Below the pieces are notes generated by a model that saw only the letters and a list, made by a program, of their open reading frames with translations, was not told the origin of the DNA and made no database searches. Shown one piece after another: positions 21,997 to 27,254 of a DNA stretch of 27,254 bases. The position numbers and the translations under genes are program-made. The stretch covers positions 1-27,254 of the forward strand of contig CALKWZ010000001.1 of the NCBI GenBank assembly GCA_938003985.1, read 5' to 3'. The stretch is from an uncultured Verrucomicrobiota bacterium. GTDB taxonomy: Bacteria; Verrucomicrobiota; Kiritimatiellia; CAIQIC01; Lenti-01. Positions within the stretch are counted from its first letter, which is position 1; each line of letters opens with the position of its first letter.

Positions 21997-23064
21997 TCAG
22001 CGGACGATGGCTTCCGGCTGCGTTTCGCGCAGGGGCTGGATGTCTTCCGCCGGAATCGGGGATGAAAACGCCATGCGGGCCCGTTCCGCCATGCGGGCGG
22101 CCAGGCGGTCGCCTTCGCCGGACAGGCGGATTTCGCGGAAGACGGCGGACTGGTAGGTGCGGACGACGGCTTGGATGGAATTGCCGTTGAGGGCGGTTTC
22201 GAGATAGCGCAGCGCCTTGCCGGTCTGGCCGCGCCGCGCGGCCAACTGGGCGGCTTCGAGAAACAGGGGCTGGGTGGGCGGCTGGGTTTTCAGGAACCGC
22301 TCCAGCAGCAACAAGGCCTCGTTGGATTGGCCCAGCTGGGCCAGCAGCGTCGCTTGCAGGCGCAGCGCGCCGACGTCGTCGGGACGCCGGCCGAGATACT
22401 GGCCGAGCAGGCACACGGCTTGCTCCGGCTGGCGGTCGGAAATGGCGCAGAGCGCCAGGTTGTAGAGGGCCGGCGCAAAGCCCGGCCGGATCTGCTGGGC
22501 GGCGGCGAACTGATCGGCGGCTTGCCGCATGCGCCGTTGCTGGAGATAGGCGGCGCCAAAATCGTTCCGGACGTCGGCGTTTTCGCCGCCGACCGCCAAG
22601 GCCATGCGGAGGGCGGAAACGACCAGTTCCGCGTCGGTCTTGTCCGACAGGCCTCGAGACAGGATGAGCCAGCCGTTTTTCCGGGACACGGGATCCTTGG
22701 CCAATTGCGCCAGATAGCGGTCGACGGCGGCGGGCGGCGGCACGTAGGCCTGGCCGGCCACGGCGGCGGACGACTCTGCCGCCGGCACCGCCGCGTGGCG
22801 TTGCGCGCCGGCCGCCCAGGCGCGCTGCTGTTTGCGCGTCCAGTCCCGTTTCAGATACTGGACCGCCAGCAGCAGCAACACGGACATCAAGGCGAAGCTC
22901 AAGGCCGTGGCGATGACCAGCCGGATCACGTGGGTGCGCACCGAAGGTTGCGGCGGAATCAGCGCGCTGCGGCGCGGCCGGAAATGTTCCCGCGGCGGGA
23001 TGGGCTCCGCGCCGGCGGCCGGGGGCCGGGATTCCGCGTCGGATTGTGCGCTTGGAGGAGCCAT
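21997..23064 (-). CDS. Membrane-anchored TPR-repeat protein
   Basis: A 355-residue protein with a Pro/Arg-rich cytoplasmic leader (about 1-45), one membrane helix (VIRLVIATALSFALMSVLLLLAVQYL, about 47-70), an Ala/Pro linker, and a long helical part made of tetratricopeptide-like units: AELVVSALRMALAVGGENADVRNDFGAAYLQQRRMRQAADQFAAAQQIRPGFAPALYNLALCAI, then ALRLQATLLAQLGQSNEALLLLERFLKTQP, and LFLEAAQLAARRGQTGKALRYLETAL. TPRs are scaffolds for protein contacts; the partner is unknown. ATG 23064 has an AGGAT about ten bases upstream. The gene converges with comEC with only 8 bp between the stops and diverges from the MFS gene. Confidence 0.85.
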   Translation of the reverse strand: MAPPSAQSDAESRPPAAGAEPIPPREHFRPRRSALIPPQPSVRTHVIRLVIATALSFALMSVLLLLAVQYLKRDWTRKQQRAWAAGAQRHAAVPAAESSAAVAGQAYVPPPAAVDRYLAQLAKDPVSRKNGWLILSRGLSDKTDAELVVSALRMALAVGGENADVRNDFGAAYLQQRRMRQAADQFAAAQQIRPGFAPALYNLALCAISDRQPEQAVCLLGQYLGRRPDDVGALRLQATLLAQLGQSNEALLLLERFLKTQPPTQPLFLEAAQLAARRGQTGKALRYLETALNGNSIQAVVRTYQSAVFREIRLSGEGDRLAARMAERARMAFSSPIPAEDIQPLRETQPEAIVR

Positions 23065-23169
23065 TTGGCGACATATCCTAGTAAAAAATCGGATGCCGGA
23101 GCAAGAACCGATTGCGGCGCCGATTTTTCCTGCATGGCGTTCCGGTTTCGTGCAGAATGCGCCTTCGTC

Positions 23170-24387
23170 ATGTCCGGTTCGTGGAAACAACAGATGGTGC
23201 TGGTGTGGGCGTCGCAGTTCCTGTCCATCATGGGGTTTTCGTTCGCGCTGCCGTTCGTCGCGTTCTTCCTCCAAAAGGATCTGGGCGTGACGCGGCCGAC
23301 CGAAGTGCGGATGTGGGTGGCGTTGTTCTCGGCCTCGACGGCGGTGACGATGGCGGTGGCGGCGCCGTTGTGGGGATTGCTGGCGGATCGCTACGGCAAG
23401 CGCATCATGTTGATCCGGGCGAATCTCGCGGGCGCGCTGGTGATGTCGCTGATGGGGGCGGCGCACACGGCGGGCATGCTGATCGTGCTGCGGCTGCTGC
23501 AAGGGGCGCTGACGGGCACCATGACGGCGGCGCAGGCGTTTCTGGCGGGGGAAATGCCCCGTGAACGCCGGGGATTGGCGGTCGGCGGCCTGAGCGCGGC
23601 GGTGTTTTCGGGCAGCATGGCCGGGGCGCCGCTGGGCGGTTTCGTGGCCGAATGGCTGGGCTACCGCCTGGCGTTCGCCGTGTCGGGCGCGCTGTTGCTG
23701 GCGGCGGGGCTGCTGGTGCTGTGCTGCACGCGCGAGACCGTGGTGCCCACCGTGCGCAGCCGCGTGCCGGAGGGCATTCCCGAAAGCGCGCGGCCGCACT
23801 GGCGGGACCTGTCGTCCGCGTTCTACGGCGTGCTGGCGCTGATCGGCGCCATCGCCTTCGTGCGGCAGTCCGATTTGGCCTTTCTGCCGCTGCTGGTGCA
23901 GGACATCCACGGCACGCTGGACCGCGCGGCGCTGTGGAGCGGCGCGCTGAACGCCTGCGGCAGCGTGGCGGGGCTGCTGGCGGGGTTGGCGACGGGTTGG
24001 CTGTCGGACCGGCTCAATCCGCTGCGGCTGGTCATCCTGGCGGCGCTGGCCGCGGCGGTCTTCAGCGGCGGGCAGATGTTCGCGGAATCGTTCGCGGTGC
24101 TGTTTCCGGTGCGCTTCGGCGCGGTGTTTTTCGCGGGCGCGCTGGAGCCGGCGCTGAACGCCTGGCTGGCCAAGCGCGTGCCGGAGTCGCGCCAGGGCGT
24201 CGCGTTCGGCCTGGCCAGCACCACGCGGTCCATCGGCTGGGCGGCGGGGCCGATCGCGGCGGGGGCGGTTTCGCTGCTCGGCCTGCGCGCGGTCTTCGGA
24301 TTTTCGGCGCTGGGCTTCCTGGGCCTGGCGCTGCTCTTTGGCGTGGCCTTGCGCGTGCGCGCCCGAAAGGATACAAGCATCGCATGA
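23170..24387 (+). CDS. MFS transporter, DHA1-like
   Basis: Secondary transporter of 405 residues with 12 hydrophobic segments in two halves. Motif A between helices 2 and 3 reads GLLADRYGKRIMLIRAN, close to the GxLaDrxGrkxxl consensus, and a weaker copy GWLSDRLNPLRLVI follows helix 8. RLLQGALTGTMTAAQAFLAGEMPRERRGLAVG matches motif B/C-type helix 4-5 features of drug/H+ antiporters (DHA1). Substrate unknown; export of a small compound is likely from the family. An upstream in-frame ATG at 23134 would add 12 residues, but ATG 23170 begins at the first helix. The stop overlaps the next gene's start (ATGA), so the methyltransferase is coupled, suggesting modification and export of one compound. 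Confidence 0.9.
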   Translation: MSGSWKQQMVLVWASQFLSIMGFSFALPFVAFFLQKDLGVTRPTEVRMWVALFSASTAVTMAVAAPLWGLLADRYGKRIMLIRANLAGALVMSLMGAAHTAGMLIVLRLLQGALTGTMTAAQAFLAGEMPRERRGLAVGGLSAAVFSGSMAGAPLGGFVAEWLGYRLAFAVSGALLLAAGLLVLCCTRETVVPTVRSRVPEGIPESARPHWRDLSSAFYGVLALIGAIAFVRQSDLAFLPLLVQDIHGTLDRAALWSGALNACGSVAGLLAGLATGWLSDRLNPLRLVILAALAAAVFSGGQMFAESFAVLFPVRFGAVFFAGALEPALNAWLAKRVPESRQGVAFGLASTTRSIGWAAGPIAAGAVSLLGLRAVFGFSALGFLGLALLFGVALRVRARKDTSIA

Positions 24388-25124
24388 GCGCGACCGATCC
24401 CGATTGCCCGTTTCCCGAAACCGCCGACATCCACACGTCGTCGGACGAATACGCCACGCGGTTTGCCGGCCCGGCCGGCGCATGGATGCTGGCGGCGCAG
24501 GAAAAAATCACCCGGCGCCTGCTGCGCGGCTTCGCCGGCGCGGCGGTGCTGGACGTCGGCGGCGGCCACGGCCAGCTGGCGGTGCCGCTGGGCCGCGACG
24601 GCTGGAACGTGACGGTGCTGGGCAGCGCCGACTCGTGCCGGCACCGCGTGCGGGAACTCGTGGATTCCGGCGCGGGCCGGTTCGTCGTCGGCAACGTGAT
24701 CGCGCTGCCGTTTCCGGACCGGTCCTTCGACGTGGTGCTGTGCTTCCGCCTGCTGACGCATTGCGAGCGGTGGCCGGAACTGGTGCGCGAGCTGTGCCGC
24801 GTGGCGCGGCGCGCGGTGATCGTGGATTACCCCACGGGGCAGAGCCTGAACGCGATCGCGCCGGCGCTGTTCGGGGCGAAGAAGAAGTTCGAGAAGAACA
24901 CGCGCACCTGGGCGCTGTTCCGCCACGCGCAGGTGCGCGGCGAATTCGCGAAGAACGGCTACGCGCCGGCGGCGACCGGCAAGCAGTTCTTCCTGCCGAT
25001 GGTGCTGCACCGGATGCTGAAGAGCCGCGCGGCGTCGGCCGCGCTGGAAGCGGTTTGCCGCGCGCTGGGGTTCACGCGGCTCTGGGGCTCGCCGGTGATC
25101 GTGCGGTTCGAGCCGCGGGGCTGA
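24384..25124 (+). CDS. SAM-dependent class I methyltransferase
   Basis: A 246-residue methyltransferase. Motif I is VLDVGGGHGQLAVPLGRDG (SAM glycine loop), then NVTVLGSADSCRHRV where the usual acidic residue after strand 2 is missing (Gly-Ser instead), VVGNVIALPFPDRSFDVVLCFRLLTHCERWPELVRELCRVARRAVIVDYPT (motifs II-III and the Methyltransf_11 pattern). The C-terminal half (KKKFEKNTRTWALFRHAQVRGEF, FFLPMVLHRML) would select the substrate, possibly a lipid or quinone-like molecule as in family members with similar tails, but this is a guess. ATG 24384 overlaps the transporter stop by 4 bp, with AAAGGA 11 bases upstream. Its TGA abuts the convergent hypB stop with no gap (TGATCA). Confidence 0.88.
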   Translation: MSATDPDCPFPETADIHTSSDEYATRFAGPAGAWMLAAQEKITRRLLRGFAGAAVLDVGGGHGQLAVPLGRDGWNVTVLGSADSCRHRVRELVDSGAGRFVVGNVIALPFPDRSFDVVLCFRLLTHCERWPELVRELCRVARRAVIVDYPTGQSLNAIAPALFGAKKKFEKNTRTWALFRHAQVRGEFAKNGYAPAATGKQFFLPMVLHRMLKSRAASAALEAVCRALGFTRLWGSPVIVRFEPRG

Positions 25125-25862
25125 TCAACCCGCGAGCCACGCGTACCACGCGTCGAGGCCCGCGCCGGTCTTGGCGGACACTTCGAGGATCTGCGCGCGG
25201 GGGGCGGTCTGCCGGATGGCGGCCAGGGCCTTTTCGCGGTCGAAACCGACGGCGGCGGCCAGATCGATCTTGGTGACGAGCACGAGATCGGCGTTGCGGA
25301 AAATCACGGGGTACTTCAGCGGCTTGTCTTCGCCTTCGGTGACGGACAGCAGCACCACGCGCTTCGCTTCGCCGAGGTCGTAGGAAGCGGGGCACACGAG
25401 ATTGCCGACGTTTTCGATGAACAGCGCGCCGAGGCCGGCCACGTCGAGCTTTTCGAGCGCGTGGGCGACCATGTGCGCGTCGAGGTGGCAGGTCGCGCCG
25501 GTGACGATCTGCACGGCCTGGGCGCCCGTGGCGCGCAGGCGGTCGGCGTCGTTCTCGGTCTGCAGGTCGCCGACGATGGCGGCGGCGCGGGGCACCGCGC
25601 GCAGGGTGCGTTCGAGCAGCGCGGTCTTGCCCGAGCCGGGGGAGGAGAGCAGGTTGAAGACTTTCAGCCCCTTGGCGCGGAACCAGCCGCGGTTCTGGTC
25701 GGCGAGGCGCTGGTTGAGTTCCAGCGCGGATTTCTGGACGGGGACGGTCCGGACCGGCGGCGGGTGGGCGTGGCCGTGCGCGTGGTCGTGGCCATGCGCA
25801 TGGGGCTGGGCGTGGTCGTGGGGATGGTTGTGGGGATCGTTGCAGCCGCAGGTGTCACACAT
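25125..25862 (-). CDS. hypB: Hydrogenase nickel-incorporation GTPase HypB
   Basis: GTPase that, with HypA, loads nickel into [NiFe]-hydrogenase (and in some bacteria urease). The 245-residue protein starts MCDTCGC, the high-affinity N-terminal nickel motif, followed by a His-rich stretch with 11 His between residues 11 and 33, which can store nickel. Then come LNQRLADQNRGWF, Walker A SSPGSGKT (73-80), IVGDLQTENDADRL, the metal-binding TGATCHLDA, FIENVGNLVCPASYDLGE and the guanine-binding VLVTKIDLA. All GTPase motifs are intact. The ATG overlaps the end of hypA by 8 bp, so translation is coupled. No hydrogenase structural gene, hypC-F, or urease gene lies in the window, so the client enzyme is elsewhere. 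Confidence 0.97.
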   Translation of the reverse strand: MCDTCGCNDPHNHPHDHAQPHAHGHDHAHGHAHPPPVRTVPVQKSALELNQRLADQNRGWFRAKGLKVFNLLSSPGSGKTALLERTLRAVPRAAAIVGDLQTENDADRLRATGAQAVQIVTGATCHLDAHMVAHALEKLDVAGLGALFIENVGNLVCPASYDLGEAKRVVLLSVTEGEDKPLKYPVIFRNADLVLVTKIDLAAAVGFDREKALAAIRQTAPRAQILEVSAKTGAGLDAWYAWLAG

Positions 25863-26196
25863 GGTCGGGTACCTCGATGGAGATCAGTTCCAGTTCGTTG
25901 CCCCCGCGCAATTCGCCGTCGGCGGCGCCGCAGCCGGGACATTGGTAGGCGCCGACGGGCGTTTCGTAGTCGGCGCCGCAACGCGGACAATGGAAAACCA
26001 GCGCCGTTTCTTCGACGTCGAACCGCGCGCCGGCGGCGGGGGTGCCGGGCGCCAGCGCCTCGAACGCGAACCGCAGGGCGTCGACGACGACGCCGGACAG
26101 CGGGCCGACGCGGACGCGCAGCGCGCAGATCGGCGCGCCGTCCGCGGCTGCCGCGGCCTCCGCCAGCAGATTCGTCATGAGGCTCAGTTCGTGCAT
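25855..26196 (-). CDS. hypA: Hydrogenase nickel chaperone HypA
   Basis: Small metallochaperone that binds nickel and passes it with HypB to the hydrogenase large subunit. The 113-residue product begins MHELSLMTNLL, where Met1-His2-Glu3 is the nickel site, and has the zinc site CPRCGADYETPVGAYQCPGCGA (two CxxC pairs), then GNELELISIEV. Length is typical. The 3' end overlaps hypB. The region upstream (26197-26380) is a non-coding gap shared with mraZ on the other strand. Confidence 0.96.
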   Translation of the reverse strand: MHELSLMTNLLAEAAAAADGAPICALRVRVGPLSGVVVDALRFAFEALAPGTPAAGARFDVEETALVFHCPRCGADYETPVGAYQCPGCGAADGELRGGNELELISIEVPDHV

Positions 26197-26380
26197 AAAC
26201 GCGAGTTCGTACCATAACCGGCCCGGCGGCGCGGCGCCACCGGAAAATCTCCGGACATCCGCGCGCGATTTTCTTCGGGAACGGCGGCTTTCGGCGGGAT
26301 GTGCACAGCGATTTCCGGGGCGGGAAAACGGCGCGTTTTCGAGGGATTTCGCGGCTTTTCAACCGGGGGTCAAAACCGCC

Positions 26381-26389
26381 TGTGGATAA
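26381..26389 (+). promoter_or_regulatory. Perfect DnaA-box sequence
   Basis: TGTGGATAA is the exact reverse complement of the TTATCCACA consensus. It lies 156 bp ahead of the mraZ start. Further GGATAA elements follow (26451-26456, 26509-26514) and TTATCCCCA, one base from consensus, is at 26439-26447. Confidence 0.5.
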
Positions 26390-26438
26390 GTTGTGTACAG
26401 GCGGGGGATCCCGGGGGCGTCTGGAAGTCGCAACATGC

Positions 26439-26456
26439 TTATCCCCAACGGGATAA
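26439..26456. promoter_or_regulatory. Inverted repeat TTATCCC-CAAC-GGGATAA
   Basis: Perfect 7-bp arms with a 4-bp spacer, 81 bp before mraZ. The same GGGATAA word recurs in the mraZ promoter. It may be a pair of weak DnaA boxes or an operator. Confidence 0.5.
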
Positions 26457-26485
26457 ACATTCAAAAAATTTTGTCCCTTTTTCTG

Positions 26486-26515
26486 TTGACGCTTGGTGGG
26501 GCGAAGTGGGATAAA
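26486..26515 (+). promoter_or_regulatory. mraZ promoter with two MraZ-type repeats
   Basis: A sigma-70-like -35 TTGACG (26486-26491) and -10 candidate GATAAA (26510-26515) are 18 bp apart. Between and over them lie TGGGG (26497-26501) and TGGGA (26507-26511), exactly 10 bp apart, matching the TGGGN-N5-TGGGN operator known for MraZ autorepression. Two repeats are seen where E. coli has three. Confidence 0.65.
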
Positions 26516-26536
26516 GTGCATCAAAGAGTAGGCCAA

Positions 26537-27016
26537 ATGGAGCGTCGTGTCACAACCGAGATGGAGGAGCTGCTGAACGCGGGGGCGTTCGTCGGCCAAT
26601 ACGTCCACTCGCTCGACGCCAAGAAGCGGGTCACGATCCCTTCGGATTGGCGCGACGCGGCGGGCAATCCCGTCTTGTTCGTGTTGCCCGGCGTGGGCTT
26701 CAAATGCCTGTACGTGGTGACCGCCGCGGAAATGGCGCAACGCCTCGAAAAAGCCCGCGCGGCTTCGGTCGCGAACGTCCAGGCGCAGAAATTCATGCGC
26801 GACTTTTTCTCCCGGGCGGACCGCGTGGCGCTGGACGCGCAGGGGCGCATCCGCGTGAAGGACGAGCTTCTGGAGTTTGCGGGAATTCTCAATCAAATGG
26901 TGCTGGTCGGCACCGGCAGCCGGTTCGAGTTATGGAGTCCGGAATCATGGAACGAGCAGAGTTCGCAGCTGGATCAATCGAAGTTCGCGGAAGCGGCCCA
27001 GTACATCGGCTTCTAG
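26537..27016 (+). CDS. mraZ: MraZ transcriptional regulator
   Basis: DNA-binding repressor with two SpoVT-AbrB-like domains that usually heads the division and cell-wall (dcw) cluster and represses it. The 159-residue protein has the first domain AFVGQYVHSLDAKKRVTIPSDWRDA (about 16-40; canonical form DxKGRxxiP), CLYVVTAAEMAQRLEKA, and the second SRADRVALDAQGRIRVKDELLEFAGI and VLVGTGSRFELWSPESWNE. ATG 26537 follows AGTAGG and sits 22 bp after the -10 candidate; the in-frame start at 26393 would place the promoter inside the gene and is rejected. The usual next gene, rsmH, is not recognisable in the remaining 240 bp. Confidence 0.95.
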   Translation: MERRVTTEMEELLNAGAFVGQYVHSLDAKKRVTIPSDWRDAAGNPVLFVLPGVGFKCLYVVTAAEMAQRLEKARAASVANVQAQKFMRDFFSRADRVALDAQGRIRVKDELLEFAGILNQMVLVGTGSRFELWSPESWNEQSSQLDQSKFAEAAQYIGF

Positions 27017-27219
27017 GCTTCCTCGGCGCGTTCTTCCTCGGCATCGGGCCGGACGCGCAAGCCGAACGCGACGCGGAAAACTGGTGGGACCGCGAACCGG
27101 GCGCGGCGCGCGACGACGCCACGCCGCTCGTGCTCGGCCGGCAGGCGGAATTGTTCGACGCGGCCGGCCACGCGGTGGCCGCGCCCGTCGCCCGTCCCGC
27201 GGCGCCAGCAAGGTGCTGA
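26947..27219 (+). CDS. Doubtful 90-residue ORF after mraZ
   Basis: An ORF overlapping the last 70 bp of mraZ in another frame. After the overlap it has a short hydrophobic run (LLGFLGAFFLGIG) and then an acidic/Ala-rich stretch whose codons follow the G/C-ending usage of the neighbours, so the part from about 27010 may be coding. It ends at 27219, after which the frame shifted by one reads KVLTKPIGADDLIRQ to the window edge, resembling a response-regulator tail. A frameshift or a window-edge artefact could explain this. No function is assigned. Confidence 0.3.
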   Translation: MERAEFAAGSIEVRGSGPVHRLLGFLGAFFLGIGPDAQAERDAENWWDREPGAARDDATPLVLGRQAELFDAAGHAVAAPVARPAAPARC

Positions 27220-27254
27220 CCAAGCCCATCGGCGCCGACGACCTGATCCGCCAG

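Noticed and set aside
22171..23169. A long plus-strand extension in front of the MFS gene.
   Set aside because: It is antisense to the TPR protein; the transporter begins at its first membrane helix.

Overview
This is a high-G+C, gene-dense bacterial chromosomal segment on which genes of both strands alternate in short transcription units. Gene content (an mraZ with its own operator, a stand-alone GlmU-like left-handed beta-helix protein next to glmM, a TupA-type ATP-grasp protein, an S23 four-helix-bundle cassette, hypAB) would fit the Verrucomicrobiota/Kiritimatiellota part of the PVC group. That placement is an inference; no rRNA is present to confirm it.

Layout. 1-803 (minus): rplS then a truncated rnhB. 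938-2264 (plus): a CAT-anticodon tRNA, a terminator-like hairpin and an RtcB-family RNA ligase. 2289-2738 (minus): a small membrane protein, followed by about 700 bp of non-coding DNA full of A-tracts repeated at about 10-bp intervals, duplicated modules and hairpins. 3444-6376 (minus): an AraC/GyrI-like regulator downstream of an OmpR/PhoB-type response regulator and histidine kinase whose genes overlap by 4 bp. 6512-8527 (plus): two tandem paralogous lipoproteins diverging from the two-component system, each preceded by the same dyad at the same distance from its start. 8572-10656 (minus): a ParC/GyrA-type topoisomerase subunit. 10757-11698 (plus): a TupA-like ATP-grasp protein.

11793-18493 (plus) is the core operon-like block: pheS, an S23 four-helix-bundle cassette bounded by 35-bp inverted repeats, pheT, a 59-residue membrane protein, a GlmU-C-like beta-helix protein and glmM. 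18518-19414 (minus) is a nucleotidyltransferase-fold protein. 19535-21988 (plus) is ComEC/Rec2. 21997-23064 (minus) is a membrane-anchored TPR protein. 23170-25124 (plus) is an MFS transporter overlapping a methyltransferase. 25125-26196 (minus) is hypA-hypB for nickel delivery, with no hydrogenase or urease gene in view. 26537-27016 (plus) is mraZ, the usual first gene of a division/cell-wall cluster, behind a promoter carrying two MraZ-type repeats and a perfect DnaA box.

Most of the window is housekeeping. The parts that look least explained are: (1) the S23 gene between pheS and pheT, whose flanking inverted repeats are built from shuffled 7-mers and supply its ribosome binding site, start and stop; (2) the twin lipoproteins with a duplicated control site beside a two-component system; (3) the phased A-tract region at 2860-3230; (4) two palindromes 31 bp apart ahead of pheS; (5) a perfect terminator-like inverted repeat inside the rnhB coding sequence.
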